A DNA stretch of 64,000 nucleotides, from contig MSXP01000006.1 of assembly GCA_002083635.1 (NCBI GenBank), positions 202,561-266,560 on the forward strand, written 5' to 3'. The stretch is from Proteobacteria bacterium ST_bin12. GTDB lineage: Bacteria > Pseudomonadota > Gammaproteobacteria > Burkholderiales > Methylophilaceae. A model generated the notes under the pieces. It was not told the origin of the DNA, searched no databases, and worked only from the letters and a program-made list of their open reading frames with translations. The position numbers were made by a program, and so were the translations under genes. Below, one piece after another: positions 15,570-24,677 of the stretch (its first letter is position 1; the number at the start of each line of letters is the position of its first letter).

Positions 15570-17759
15570 ATGAAAGATTCTGATCTCTCTATTGATATTG
15601 CGATTAGTGGAATGAGCTGCGCATCATGCGTCTCTACTGTTGAAAATGCTTTGCGTAAAATCCCTGAAGTTGAATCAGCGACCGTTAATCTTGCCACTGA
15701 AAAAGCCCATTTAGTGCTTAAAGAAGGCGTCTCATTTCAAACACAAGCCATTTTGAATGCTGTTGCTGATGCTGGATATGGCGCTGAATTAATTGCGCAC
15801 AACCACAGCCTAAAAAATTATGACGATGAGTCAGCCAATGGCATCCGTATTGTAATGGCGATTGTATTAAGTACTCCTCTCATTATCCCGATGCTATTTA
15901 ATCTGGCGGGAGGATATTGGAATCTTCCAGGATGGGTTCAGTGGTTACTGGCAACACCTGTACAGTTTTATTTAGGTGCAGGATTTTATACATCCGCTTG
16001 GAAAGCCATTAAGAACAAAACAGGCAATATGGACTTGTTAGTTGCAATCGGCACTTCAGCCGCATATTTCCTTTCCATATATATGATGTCACAAGGTCAT
16101 GAGCATTTATATTTTGAAGCTTCAAGCGTGGTCATTACCCTTGTGTTGCTAGGTAAATGGCTAGAGAAACGTGCAAAGAGACAAACTACAGAGGCCATAC
16201 GCGCTTTACAAAAACTAAGACCTGAGACCGCCAGAGTAAAGCGTTTAGATGCAGAGTTAGATATCCCCCTTCAGGAAGTGATGATTGATGACGTTGTAAT
16301 CATTCGTCCAGGGGAGCGTATACCCGTAGATGCATTGATTATCGAGGGAAGCAGCCATGTTGATGAATCTATGATGACTGGAGAAAGTGAGCCAGTGAAT
16401 AAAGTGGTGGGTAACAAAGTGATAGGCGGGGCAGTAAATATCGACGGCATGCTAATGGTTAGGACGGTTGCTATAGGCGCTGAAAGCACGCTGTCTCGTA
16501 TTATACGTTTAGTAGAGGATGCACAAACGGCAAAGCCAGACATCCAGCGTCTAGTTGATAAAGTTAGCGCTGTGTTTGTGCCAGTAGTCATCGTTATTGC
16601 CTTCATTACACTGCTGGCTTGGGGTCTATATTCCGCCAACTGGGAACTTGCGATATTAAATGCTGTGGCTGTTCTTGTCATTGCTTGCCCATGTGCGCTT
16701 GGTTTAGCGACGCCAACCGCTATTATGGCGGGCACAGGAGTAGCCGCACGTCACGGTATTTTAATTAAAGACGCAAAAGCGTTAGAGTTGGCGCATAGCA
16801 TTACCCATGTGGTGTTTGATAAAACGGGCACATTAACCGAAGGTAAACCAGTTCTATTGGCATTTAAATCAGTAGACGGTAACGATCAATCATTATTGGA
16901 ACTAGCTGCCAGTATTGAGCAAAACAGCCTGCACCCTCTCGCTAAAGCAGTTGTAAATCAACTACATGAATTAGGAAAGAGTTTATTTACAGCCACCGAA
17001 GTTCGAGATTTGGCTGGACGTGGCTTACACGGTATGGTGAATAACCAAATTATTTACGTCGGCAACCAGCGCTGGATGGAAGAATTGGGCGTATCAATTG
17101 ATCACCAAAATGTAGCCGCTCTAGCATTTAAAGATGCGGGTAACACAGTATCTTGGGTTGCGCAGGGAGCTAATGAGAATAAGCCAACCTTGTTAGGTAT
17201 ATTAGCTTTTGGAGATCAAATCAAACAGACATCAACCAAAGCAATAGCCGCTTTACATGATAAAGGAATCAAGACGTTATTATTAACAGGCGACAACAGT
17301 ACTAGTGCAGTACGCGTTGCCGAAATGATTGGCATTGATAATGTATTGGCAGAACAAACGCCGGAATCAAAAGCTAGTAGCATTGCATCTATACGTGAAA
17401 AAGATGCAGTTATTGCCATGGTGGGTGATGGAATCAATGATGCACCAGCATTGGCAGCAGCCAACGTAAGTTTTGCCATGTCTTCAGGTACGGATGTAGC
17501 GATGCATACTGCTGACATTACATTAATGCAATCAGATCCAAGTTTGGTGGCAGATACCATAGATATCTCCCGCAGAACGTATACCAAGATTAAACAAAAC
17601 CTGTTCTGGGCGTTTATATACAATCTAATTGGTATTCCACTGGCTGCGATGGGATTTCTCAGCCCCGTTATCGCAGGCGCTGCCATGGCATTCAGCTCGG
17701 TCAGTGTCGTAATGAATGCTTTGATGTTAAGTAAATGGCGACCCTCAAGCAAAAAGTAA
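15570..17759 (+). CDS. copA: CopA, Cu(I)-exporting P1B-type ATPase
   Basis: A 729-residue inner-membrane pump. It has one N-terminal HMA domain (ISGMSCASCVSTVENAL, residues 13-29), eight predicted membrane helices, the MMTGESEPV actuator loop, the transmembrane CPC metal site near residue 372 (ACPCALGLATP), the phosphorylated Asp near 417 in DKTGTLTEGKP, and GDGINDAPAL. CPC with copper-type flanks marks it as a Cu(I)/Ag(I) exporter that empties the cytoplasm. An AGGAGG-like site precedes the ATG. It is 9 bases before cueR, and both lie under a CueR promoter, giving a self-regulated copper-export unit. Confidence 0.95.
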   Translation: MKDSDLSIDIAISGMSCASCVSTVENALRKIPEVESATVNLATEKAHLVLKEGVSFQTQAILNAVADAGYGAELIAHNHSLKNYDDESANGIRIVMAIVLSTPLIIPMLFNLAGGYWNLPGWVQWLLATPVQFYLGAGFYTSAWKAIKNKTGNMDLLVAIGTSAAYFLSIYMMSQGHEHLYFEASSVVITLVLLGKWLEKRAKRQTTEAIRALQKLRPETARVKRLDAELDIPLQEVMIDDVVIIRPGERIPVDALIIEGSSHVDESMMTGESEPVNKVVGNKVIGGAVNIDGMLMVRTVAIGAESTLSRIIRLVEDAQTAKPDIQRLVDKVSAVFVPVVIVIAFITLLAWGLYSANWELAILNAVAVLVIACPCALGLATPTAIMAGTGVAARHGILIKDAKALELAHSITHVVFDKTGTLTEGKPVLLAFKSVDGNDQSLLELAASIEQNSLHPLAKAVVNQLHELGKSLFTATEVRDLAGRGLHGMVNNQIIYVGNQRWMEELGVSIDHQNVAALAFKDAGNTVSWVAQGANENKPTLLGILAFGDQIKQTSTKAIAALHDKGIKTLLLTGDNSTSAVRVAEMIGIDNVLAEQTPESKASSIASIREKDAVIAMVGDGINDAPALAAANVSFAMSSGTDVAMHTADITLMQSDPSLVADTIDISRRTYTKIKQNLFWAFIYNLIGIPLAAMGFLSPVIAGAAMAFSSVSVVMNALMLSKWRPSSKK

Positions 17760-17768
17760 GGACAATTT

Positions 17769-18176
17769 ATGCAAAGTGATTTATACAATATTGGCCAGGC
17801 AGCAAAAGCTTCAGGAATCTCTGCAAAAATGATTCGTCATTATGAAGAGGTGGGGCTTCTGCCAGCAGCGTCAAGAACATTTTCTGGCTACAGAACCTAC
17901 AACCATCAAGATGTGCATATGTTGCGATTTATTAGACATTCACGCGATTTGGGCTTTTCGATTAAACAAATTGCTGACTTGTTAAGTCTGTGGCGCGATA
18001 GAAATCGTCCTAGCAGTAAAGTCAAGCAAATGGCTTTAGAACATATTGAAATGCTTAATCAAAAAATACAAGAATTGATTAGCATGAAGTCTGAGTTAAC
18101 ACGATTGGTAAGTTGCTGTCATGGCGATGAGCGCCCAGATTGCCCAATATTGGACGAATTGGCACAAGATAAGTAA
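17769..18176 (+). CDS. cueR: CueR, MerR-family copper-responsive activator
   Basis: A 135-residue regulator. It has the MerR winged helix at the N-terminus (IGQAAKASGISAKMIRHYEE, then SGYRTYN), the long dimerisation helix around residues 80-108, and the metal loop CCHGDERPDCPIL near the end, with two Cys separated as in Cu(I) sensors of the CueR type. It would activate the three CueR-type promoters seen here (upstream of copZ, copA and the gene at 18298) by realigning a 19-bp spacer. It lies directly after copA in the same transcript. Confidence 0.93.
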   Translation: MQSDLYNIGQAAKASGISAKMIRHYEEVGLLPAASRTFSGYRTYNHQDVHMLRFIRHSRDLGFSIKQIADLLSLWRDRNRPSSKVKQMALEHIEMLNQKIQELISMKSELTRLVSCCHGDERPDCPILDELAQDK

Positions 18177-18212
18177 CTTTTTTAGATAAATGCAAATAAT
18201 GAATAAAAGTGC

Positions 18213-18243
18213 TTGACCTTACCAGTGTTGGAAGCTTTATATT
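18213..18243 (+). promoter_or_regulatory. CueR operator-promoter for the downstream periplasmic copper genes
   Basis: TTGACC (18213-18218), a 19-bp spacer with CTTACC-AGTGTT-GGAAG, and TATATT (18238-18243). It is nearly the same as the copA operator and points to the gene at 18298, extending the CueR regulon into the secreted copper-binding proteins. Confidence 0.78.
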
Positions 18244-18297
18244 TTAAATATTGTAATGACAACTTAATTAGTAAATAACACGAACTACAAAATACAA

Positions 18298-18687
18298 ATG
18301 AAATATTGGGTCAAATTTCTAGTTTTTATGGCACTTGCGATCAGCATTCCGCTTCAAGGAATTGCTGGTGCAACGATGCCCGTGTGCATTGACACGCCTT
18401 TTCCATCTAACAGCATTAAACTAAACCTTGTAGCTAACAACGCAAAAGTGATGGAGATGTCTACTGATTGTCATTTGCAGACTAGTAGCAAATGTATTGA
18501 CGAAAACAGTAAAGACTGTTCAACCATGAACTGCTCGCTTTGTCATGTAAGTTTATTTCAATTGCCCAATACTAATAATATTGTCTTAATCGACAGCCAC
18601 AGCACAGTTTATTCCGATTTAACCATACCGTTGTATCAACACTTTTTGCCTCCTTTGTTACATCCTCCAAAGCAATCACTCTCTTAA
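18298..18687 (+). CDS. Secreted Cys-rich CzcI-like protein
   Basis: A 129-residue protein with a signal peptide ending near GIAGA. The mature part is rich in Cys, notably CHLQTSSKCIDENSKDCS and NCSLCHVS, and ends in the short FLPPLLHPPKQSLS tail. The overall layout (signal, Cys/His middle, Pro-rich tail) is shared with the proteins at 19413 and 27759 and resembles CzcI-type periplasmic metal-resistance proteins. It starts 55 bases after a CueR promoter, so it should be copper induced. The function is not established; metal sensing or buffering is likely. No good ribosome site is visible and the ATG could be read from a short leader. Confidence 0.7.
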   Translation: MKYWVKFLVFMALAISIPLQGIAGATMPVCIDTPFPSNSIKLNLVANNAKVMEMSTDCHLQTSSKCIDENSKDCSTMNCSLCHVSLFQLPNTNNIVLIDSHSTVYSDLTIPLYQHFLPPLLHPPKQSLS

Positions 18688-18912
18688 TGCTGGGTGGTTT
18701 AGATTTCCGCAATTAAAACGGGTTTTGTTGTCCGATTTAAATTGCACTTGATCATCCCGCATGCATGATGGTTATAAAAACCACCTTTGTAACCAAGTTC
18801 TATCAAAAAACAAAACAATGAGTCGATCCAGAAACATATAAGGTCACGCATTGGTTTAACGAGAGTAAAAATTTGTCACCAATCAGGTGAAACCAAAATT
18901 AGGAGAATTACC

Positions 18913-19290
18913 ATGAGCAACAAAATGATGAACACAATTGTTACCACCGCATTGATTGCATGTTTAGGCTTTGCCTCTGCTAGCGCTATGGCGGGCCGAG
19001 ACGCTTATCAAGAAAAGTTAATTCAAAATATTCAAGTGACTAAACAAAAACTTGAAGAAGCCAAGGCGGCTAAGGGTGCTGAGCAACAAAAACTTCTTAC
19101 TCAACATGGTCAGATGCTTCATGAAAATATGGCTGCTTGTCGTGATATGAAACCAAAAGCAGGTATGTCAGAAAAAGAACGTGACGAGTGGTTTGCAGAG
19201 CATCAAAAAATTATGGATGCTTTGATGGGACAAATGATGGAAGAGCATAAGGTGAAAACATCATCCATGCCTTGCGACCATCATATGTAG
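18913..19290 (+). CDS. Small periplasmic Met/His-containing protein
   Basis: A 125-residue protein preceded by TAGGAG. The signal peptide ends near ASAMAG. The mature protein is mostly one charged helix (EKLIQNIQVTKQKLEEAKAA), then a Met/His-rich stretch (QHGQMLHENMAACRDMK, later DALMGQMMEEHKVK), ending in CDHHM. These are ligand sets for Cu(I). It lies inside the copper block between two CzcI-like genes, with a terminator hairpin just after. No named family is recognised. A copper-binding or chaperone role is inferred from composition and place. Confidence 0.75.
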   Translation: MSNKMMNTIVTTALIACLGFASASAMAGRDAYQEKLIQNIQVTKQKLEEAKAAKGAEQQKLLTQHGQMLHENMAACRDMKPKAGMSEKERDEWFAEHQKIMDALMGQMMEEHKVKTSSMPCDHHM

Positions 19291-19321
19291 TAATGCCTTT
19301 ATATTGATAAGCTAGTAAAAG

Positions 19322-19344
19322 TGGGCGGCTTAGTAAGCCGCCCA
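19322..19344 (+). terminator. Strong GC hairpin after the Met/His protein gene
   Basis: GGGCGGCT (19323-19330) pairs with AGCCGCCC (19336-19343) around TAGTA, 32 bases after the stop. It is followed by ATTTAAAG, a weak T-tract. Probably an intrinsic terminator or an mRNA 3'-end stabiliser. Confidence 0.65.
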
Positions 19345-19412
19345 TTTAAAGTCATTTATCCAATAATCAATATTTTTTGGATTTTATTAAATTAGTTATG
19401 TAGAATAATCTG

Positions 19413-19835
19413 GTGAGTAAATTAATTAAAATTTTCGCTATATTGCTTATTGCAATTGCAATCCCTGTGCAAGGGTTTGCATCGGTTGCAATGATGAACT
19501 GTGAACAGTCACCCAATCATCATAGCAAAAATCTTGCGATTGATACTGTTCACGATCATGACCAGCACACAGGACATGACATGTCTAATGAGCATTCTCA
19601 TGACGCAAGTGATAGCAGCAATCCAGTATCTCAAAATGCGGATAAAAGTAAGCACTCATGCGCTTATTGCGCTAAATGTACAAGCAGTTGTGCTGGTTTT
19701 ACATTCCAAACCACTACATCAAGTTTGATTCAACAATTAAACGCTGGTGAAATTAGATACGGTTACAACTCACTTCTTTTCACTGGCTTTATTCCCTCTG
19801 GTCTAGAGCGACCCCCAAGATACACCCTTATTTAA
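19413..19835 (+). CDS. Secreted His/Cys-rich CzcI-like protein
   Basis: A 140-residue protein starting at GTG. After a signal peptide (AIPVQGFASV) comes a His-rich stretch (DTVHDHDQHTGHDMSNEHSHD), then CAYCAKCTSSCAG, and a tail ending RPPRYTLI. The signal region is close to that of the 18298 protein (IPLQGIAGA versus IPVQGFASV), so these are probably related. The mix of His and Cys is typical of periplasmic metal-binding proteins next to efflux systems. It precedes the DUF2231 and tolC-like genes. Function beyond metal binding is unknown. Confidence 0.7.
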   Translation: MSKLIKIFAILLIAIAIPVQGFASVAMMNCEQSPNHHSKNLAIDTVHDHDQHTGHDMSNEHSHDASDSSNPVSQNADKSKHSCAYCAKCTSSCAGFTFQTTTSSLIQQLNAGEIRYGYNSLLFTGFIPSGLERPPRYTLI

Positions 19836-19967
19836 ATTGTTTTGTAGAGTAGTGGCAGATTTTTATTTGCCTATATTCGAACATTCACAGGCATTCTTAA
19901 GCAACTAGTTTGCAAAGAATCATTTTTCCGAAGTCATTAATTTGGAAAAACTAAATAAGAGGTTTCT

Positions 19968-21323
19968 ATGAAATACATACTTTTCAAGCGGCCATGGCCA
20001 GCGATATTACGCCCATATTTAATGTGGCTATTTACAACATTATTCCTTGGAACAACTACAGCCTTTGCGCTAGAAGAGACCGCAAACGCTAAAGGTGACG
20101 TTCCTTATCAATCAACTTTTGACGATTATCGCGCTACCAGCATAGATAGCTTAACTGACTGGAAGACAATCAACCAATCCTCAGATGGTGGTGGACATTC
20201 TGGTCATCAAATGCAGGGTATGCAGCATGACATGACGCCAGATCAGATGGCTAATATGCCGTCGAACAGTAAAGAAACGCCTGTAATGGAAGGCATGGAC
20301 CATAGCAGCATGCAAGGCATGGAAAAAGCGGCTCCAAACGACATGAAAGGCATGGATCACAGCCAAATGAAACCAGACCAAACCATGAAACCAATGGTTG
20401 GAATGGATCATTCTAAAATGACCGGCATGGATCATGGCGATATGAAGTCTATGCCTGATAGCAAATCAGCCATTCAACCAACGAAAAAAGATAACATGTC
20501 AGAGATGAACCATGAGGAAATGGCTGGGCATGACCACGGTGGTTCTGATATGAAAGCGATGGATCATTCAAAAATGAATGATCCAAAGATGGGCGACACA
20601 AAGCCTAATGACATGCAACCAAGTCAGGAAAGTGCGTTAAACGCAGAGGTCAGGCAAGATGAAACTCAACCACACGCGCATGCATCTACACAAGCGTCAG
20701 AACATGCAGGGATGTCAATGCCCTCGATGCCAGCTGCAACAGAAGCCACGCCATGGCAGATAATCCCTAACTTTCATCCTATTGTGGTGCATTTCCCGAT
20801 TGCATTAACAATTGTATCTTTTCTGTTAAGTTTCGCTGCTTATGTTAGACGCAACCATCCTGACTCCTCACAATTGGCCGCTGCTGGGCATTTCACTCTC
20901 TGGCTAGCTGCAATTGGGGCAGCGACCGCCGTATTATTTGGTTGGCTGGCATTTAACTCGATAACTAATCACGATGACGCAGGCCATGCTGCCATGTTAT
21001 TACATCGTTCATGGGCTATTCCCACAGCTGTAGGTTTGATCTTGCTAGCAAGCTGGGATGCATTGAAATATCGGGTTAATGAATTGATATCGGTGCCAAT
21101 GTTGTTATTACTTTTCCTGCTTTCTCAAGCAATTGCAATAACAGGATGGCTGGGAGGAGAAGTGGTGTATCGACATGGTGTAGGTGTGTTATCCATTCCA
21201 TCCAGCAGTAATTCAGGCCATGTTCATAATGAAGGCGTAGTAGAGTCAGCTATGCCCAATCAGACGGCTAGCGAGCACGCAGATAAGGACAATCATAAAG
21301 AAGGAGAATCTCATGCGCACTAA
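19968..21323 (+). CDS. DUF2231 membrane protein with Met/His repeat domain
   Basis: A 451-residue protein. After an N-terminal hydrophobic signal (residues 12-34), residues 75-250 form a low-complexity Met/His/Asp region with repeats such as MDHSSM, MDHSQM, MDHSKM, MDHGDM, MNHEEM and MDHSKM, a likely extracytoplasmic binder of many Cu ions. Residues 260-400 form a four-helix DUF2231 domain (FHPIVVHFPIALTI, then LFGWLAF and ITGWLGGEVVY). The tail is again His-rich (HKEGESHAH). DUF2231 proteins are uncharacterised, some with haem-like His positions. It overlaps the next gene by 11 bases. The fusion of the repeat to DUF2231 suggests an envelope copper-handling protein. Confidence 0.8.
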   Translation: MKYILFKRPWPAILRPYLMWLFTTLFLGTTTAFALEETANAKGDVPYQSTFDDYRATSIDSLTDWKTINQSSDGGGHSGHQMQGMQHDMTPDQMANMPSNSKETPVMEGMDHSSMQGMEKAAPNDMKGMDHSQMKPDQTMKPMVGMDHSKMTGMDHGDMKSMPDSKSAIQPTKKDNMSEMNHEEMAGHDHGGSDMKAMDHSKMNDPKMGDTKPNDMQPSQESALNAEVRQDETQPHAHASTQASEHAGMSMPSMPAATEATPWQIIPNFHPIVVHFPIALTIVSFLLSFAAYVRRNHPDSSQLAAAGHFTLWLAAIGAATAVLFGWLAFNSITNHDDAGHAAMLLHRSWAIPTAVGLILLASWDALKYRVNELISVPMLLLLFLLSQAIAITGWLGGEVVYRHGVGVLSIPSSSNSGHVHNEGVVESAMPNQTASEHADKDNHKEGESHAH

Positions 21324-22701
21324 TTTAAAACATGTGGACTTCAAATACCGCACTTTAACAGTTCTCATTATTGCCAGTTTTGCGCTAGGTGGATGCGCTA
21401 CTTTTTCTAAAGATGGTGGTTTTAGTGGTGTTCAAGAAAACACTCAAAAACACATCAAACAAGAGGTGGTTTGGCCAAAAACGGATACTGAAAAGAATCA
21501 AATCTCTGAACGCGTAAACGAATTATTATCTAAACGTCTAGATGTAGAGCGAGCCGTGCAAATTGCTCTGCTAAACAACAAAGGGTTGCAGGCGGATTTT
21601 TATAACCTGGGTATTTCGGAATCCGATTTAGTACAAGCTGGTCGTTTGCCTAATCCAAGGTTTTCTATGCTTTACGTGCGTGATAACGGTGATTACAAGA
21701 TTGAACAATCACTCACTTTTAATATTTTTTCGCTTTTAACCATGCCTAAAATGCAAGAAATTGAACGTCAGAGATTCGTGCAAACACAGAAAAGAACCGC
21801 TTATCAAGTGATTAAAATCGCTAACCACACACGTATAGCTTATTTCAATGCAGTCGCGGCGACAGAGCAAGTACGTTATAGCGAACAAGTAAAGGAATCA
21901 GCTGAAGCCAGTGCTGAATTAGCAAGAAGACTACTTAAGGCAGGTAATTTTAATAAGCTTCAACAAGTTCGTGAACAAAGCTTTTATGCGGATGCAGCAT
22001 TAGATTATGCAAACGCTACCAATAAGCAAGTGAGCACCTATGAAGCACTATCGCGGTTATTAGGTGTATCAGTTGACCAATTGAATTTGGAGGAACGTTT
22101 ACCAGATTTACCTAAATCGCTCACTGAACTACAACCTTTTGAAAAAGGTGCTTTCGAACAGCGATTGGATTTACAGGCTATTAAATTAGAAACGGATGCA
22201 TTAGCTAAACAGTTAGGATTAACTAAGGCGACCCGCTTTATTAATGTACTAGAAATAGGCCCAGCAAGAGTGTTAGAAGGTCGTCGTGGCGATCCTTATA
22301 GAAAGGGTGTAGAGCTATCATTCGAGCTGCCAATATTTGACTGGGGTACTGCACGCGTTTCACGGGCAGAATCCATTTACATGCAATCAGTGAATCGGGC
22401 TGCACAAGTAGCAATTAACGCTCAGTCTGAAATACGAGAGGCTTACAACACTTACCGTACCAATTACGATGTGACAAAGCATATACGGGATGAAATCGTG
22501 CCGCTTCGCAAAAAAATTCTGCAAGAAAACCAACTTCGTTACAACGGCATGCTAACAAGCCCATTTGAACTGTTTGGTGACGCGCGTGCGCAGGTAACTA
22601 GTGTGAAAAGCTATATCGAATCTTTACGTGAATTCTGGGTGGCCGATAGCACATTACAAATGACGATGATAGGTAATGAAAATATGATGGAAGGTAATTA
22701 A
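21313..22701 (+). CDS. TolC-family outer-membrane lipoprotein of the copper block
   Basis: A 462-residue outer-membrane efflux protein. The N-terminus has a lipobox (FALGGCATF), as in CusC/OprM-type lipoproteins. The body shows the two helical repeats of TolC proteins (ERAVQIALLNNKGLQADFYN near the start, and RVSRAESIYMQSVNRAAQVA in the second half). No RND pump follows directly: the next gene, two bases downstream, is a multicopper oxidase. The arrangement is like operons in which a TolC-like protein accompanies the oxidase, so the partner pump must be elsewhere or the protein has a different role in oxidase maturation or copper export. Confidence 0.85.
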   Translation: MRTNLKHVDFKYRTLTVLIIASFALGGCATFSKDGGFSGVQENTQKHIKQEVVWPKTDTEKNQISERVNELLSKRLDVERAVQIALLNNKGLQADFYNLGISESDLVQAGRLPNPRFSMLYVRDNGDYKIEQSLTFNIFSLLTMPKMQEIERQRFVQTQKRTAYQVIKIANHTRIAYFNAVAATEQVRYSEQVKESAEASAELARRLLKAGNFNKLQQVREQSFYADAALDYANATNKQVSTYEALSRLLGVSVDQLNLEERLPDLPKSLTELQPFEKGAFEQRLDLQAIKLETDALAKQLGLTKATRFINVLEIGPARVLEGRRGDPYRKGVELSFELPIFDWGTARVSRAESIYMQSVNRAAQVAINAQSEIREAYNTYRTNYDVTKHIRDEIVPLRKKILQENQLRYNGMLTSPFELFGDARAQVTSVKSYIESLREFWVADSTLQMTMIGNENMMEGN

Positions 22702-22702
22702 C

Positions 22703-24097
22703 ATGGATTTTTCTAAATTTAGCAGACGTGACTTTTTCAAATTAGCGGGTGCTGGCATTGCTGCATCTGCTGTAAGTAAAGTTTCGATGGCCGCATTGCC
22801 AGAAATAGTTACTACTGAGCAAGCTAATACACAAGCACCATTGCAACCAAATACTGGTAGGCCATATAACCCTGTAGTAACACTTAATGGGTGGAGTTTG
22901 CCATGGCGCATGAATAAAGGGGTGAAAGAATTTCATTTGGTAGCTGAACCCGTTGTACGTGAATTAGCGCCAGGTATGAAAGCACATTTATGGGGCTATA
23001 ACGGACAAAGCCCTGGCCCTACAATTGAAGTTGTTGAAGGGGATAAGGTCAGGATTTTTGTAACGAACCGTTTACCTGAAATTACCAGTATTCACTGGCA
23101 TGGTCAACGACTACCAAACGGCATGGATGGCGTAAGTGGTTTAAATCAGCCACCTATTCCACCAGGTAAAACGTTTATGTATGAATTTGAGGCAAGACGA
23201 GCTGGAACGTTTATGTATCATCCGCATGCCGATGAAATGTTGCAAATGGCAATGGGTATGATGGGAAGCTGGGTCACACACCCTAAGAACCCGAAATTTA
23301 TGCCAGTTGATCGTGATTTTATCTTTCTGCTAAATGCATATGATATTGACCCTGGTAGTTACACGCCAAAAGTAAGCACCATGTTAGATTTTAATTTATG
23401 GACATGGAATAGTCGTGTTTTCCCAGGTATCGATCCCATAGTTGTCCGCAAGGATGAGCGTGTTCGCATTCGTGTTGGTAACCTCACTATGACCAATCAC
23501 CCAATTCATATTCATGGGCATGAATTTCAGGTGACTGGCACTGATGGCGGATGGGTTCCACCAACTGCACGCTGGCCAGAAGTGACGACAGATATTGCTG
23601 TTGGACAAATGCGTGCGATTGAGTTTGTAGCAAATGAGCCTGGTGATTGGGCGTTTCACTGTCATAAGAGTCATCACACCATGAATGCTATGGGGCATGA
23701 TATCCCTACTTTACTTGGCGTAAAACAAGGCGACTTGATGAAGAAGATTGGTAATTTAGTGCCTGATTATATGCCAATGGGTAAAACTGGCATGTCGGAA
23801 ATGACAGAGATGGCAGAAATGATGGATATGCCATTACCTGAAAATACGCTCCCCATGATGACTGGTAAAGCGCAGTTTGGCGCGGTTGAAATGGGTGGTA
23901 TGTTCACTACAGTTAAAGTAAGAGAAGGCCTTGCTCGCAATGATTTTAAAGACCCTGGTCATTACAAGCACCCTAAAGGTACGGTGGCAAGCGAAGTTGT
24001 AAACGACCTGCCTCCTGTTGAACGGTCAGATATGAAGACACCTGATGCTGGTATTGAGTTAAATGTACGAAAACCATCTGGTCATACAGGTCATTAA
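22703..24097 (+). CDS. Tat-exported multicopper oxidase
   Basis: A 464-residue periplasmic enzyme. It has the twin-arginine signal SRRDFFKLAGAG at the N-terminus and the four copper-ligand motifs: HWHG (TSIHWHGQRLP), HPH (FMYHPHADEM), HPIHIHGHEF and HCHKSHHTMNAM. The length is that of two-domain CopA-type oxidases; the C-terminus has a Met-rich patch (MPMGKTGMSEMTEMAEMMDM), which often supplies Cu(I). It would oxidise toxic Cu(I) to Cu(II) in the periplasm with O2. It starts two bases after the TolC-like gene and is in one operon with the DUF2231 protein. Confidence 0.92.
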   Translation: MDFSKFSRRDFFKLAGAGIAASAVSKVSMAALPEIVTTEQANTQAPLQPNTGRPYNPVVTLNGWSLPWRMNKGVKEFHLVAEPVVRELAPGMKAHLWGYNGQSPGPTIEVVEGDKVRIFVTNRLPEITSIHWHGQRLPNGMDGVSGLNQPPIPPGKTFMYEFEARRAGTFMYHPHADEMLQMAMGMMGSWVTHPKNPKFMPVDRDFIFLLNAYDIDPGSYTPKVSTMLDFNLWTWNSRVFPGIDPIVVRKDERVRIRVGNLTMTNHPIHIHGHEFQVTGTDGGWVPPTARWPEVTTDIAVGQMRAIEFVANEPGDWAFHCHKSHHTMNAMGHDIPTLLGVKQGDLMKKIGNLVPDYMPMGKTGMSEMTEMAEMMDMPLPENTLPMMTGKAQFGAVEMGGMFTTVKVREGLARNDFKDPGHYKHPKGTVASEVVNDLPPVERSDMKTPDAGIELNVRKPSGHTGH

Positions 24098-24211
24098 CCG
24101 GCCTAAGCTTGCTATCGTACAGACTATAATTTTCTCTTGAAATATTTAAAACTTGGTCAAATTTAATAACATTTGTTATCTATTAAGATCAAGTTTTAAA
24201 CCTTTTATACA

Positions 24212-24616
24212 TTGGAGAGAAAAATGATATTCAAATTAGTTAAATTAGTTAAAGCTTTATGTATGGTCCCGATTACGGCATTTTTTATGTCATCAAGCTT
24301 TATTACGATAGCAAATGCTGAAACATCTACCAGCGGTCCATCCCATGAGCATATGGAAAAAAATGCTGGGTCGCACGATATGATGGACTCCATGAAAATG
24401 GGTATGGAATCAATGCAAAACATGGAAATGTCTGGCGACGTTGACAAGGATTTTGCAATGACGATGAAGATGCATCATCAGCAAGCGTTAGATATGGCAA
24501 AAATGGAAATAGCCCATGGTAAATCACCTGAAATGAAGGCAATGGCTAAAAAGATTATGAGTGCTCAAAAAAAAGAAATTGCTCAATTTGACAAATGGTT
24601 AGCCAAACAAAAATAA
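24212..24616 (+). CDS. DUF305 secreted protein
   Basis: A 134-residue protein with a signal peptide ending near ANAETS. The DUF305 core is KDFAMTMKMHHQQALDMAKM and then AKKIMSAQKKEIAQFDKWL near residues 88-131. The linker is rich in Met and His (MDSMKMGMESMQNMEMSG). DUF305 proteins are ferritin-like helical bundles often found in copper-resistance clusters, probably binding copper through Met and His. A GGAGAG site precedes the ATG. It follows the multicopper oxidase by 114 bases. Confidence 0.85.
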   Translation: MERKMIFKLVKLVKALCMVPITAFFMSSSFITIANAETSTSGPSHEHMEKNAGSHDMMDSMKMGMESMQNMEMSGDVDKDFAMTMKMHHQQALDMAKMEIAHGKSPEMKAMAKKIMSAQKKEIAQFDKWLAKQK

Positions 24617-24677
24617 AACATTAATTCACTTCAAACAATTTTATCGTTTTTGATATTCAACAGAATGAGGACTTACA

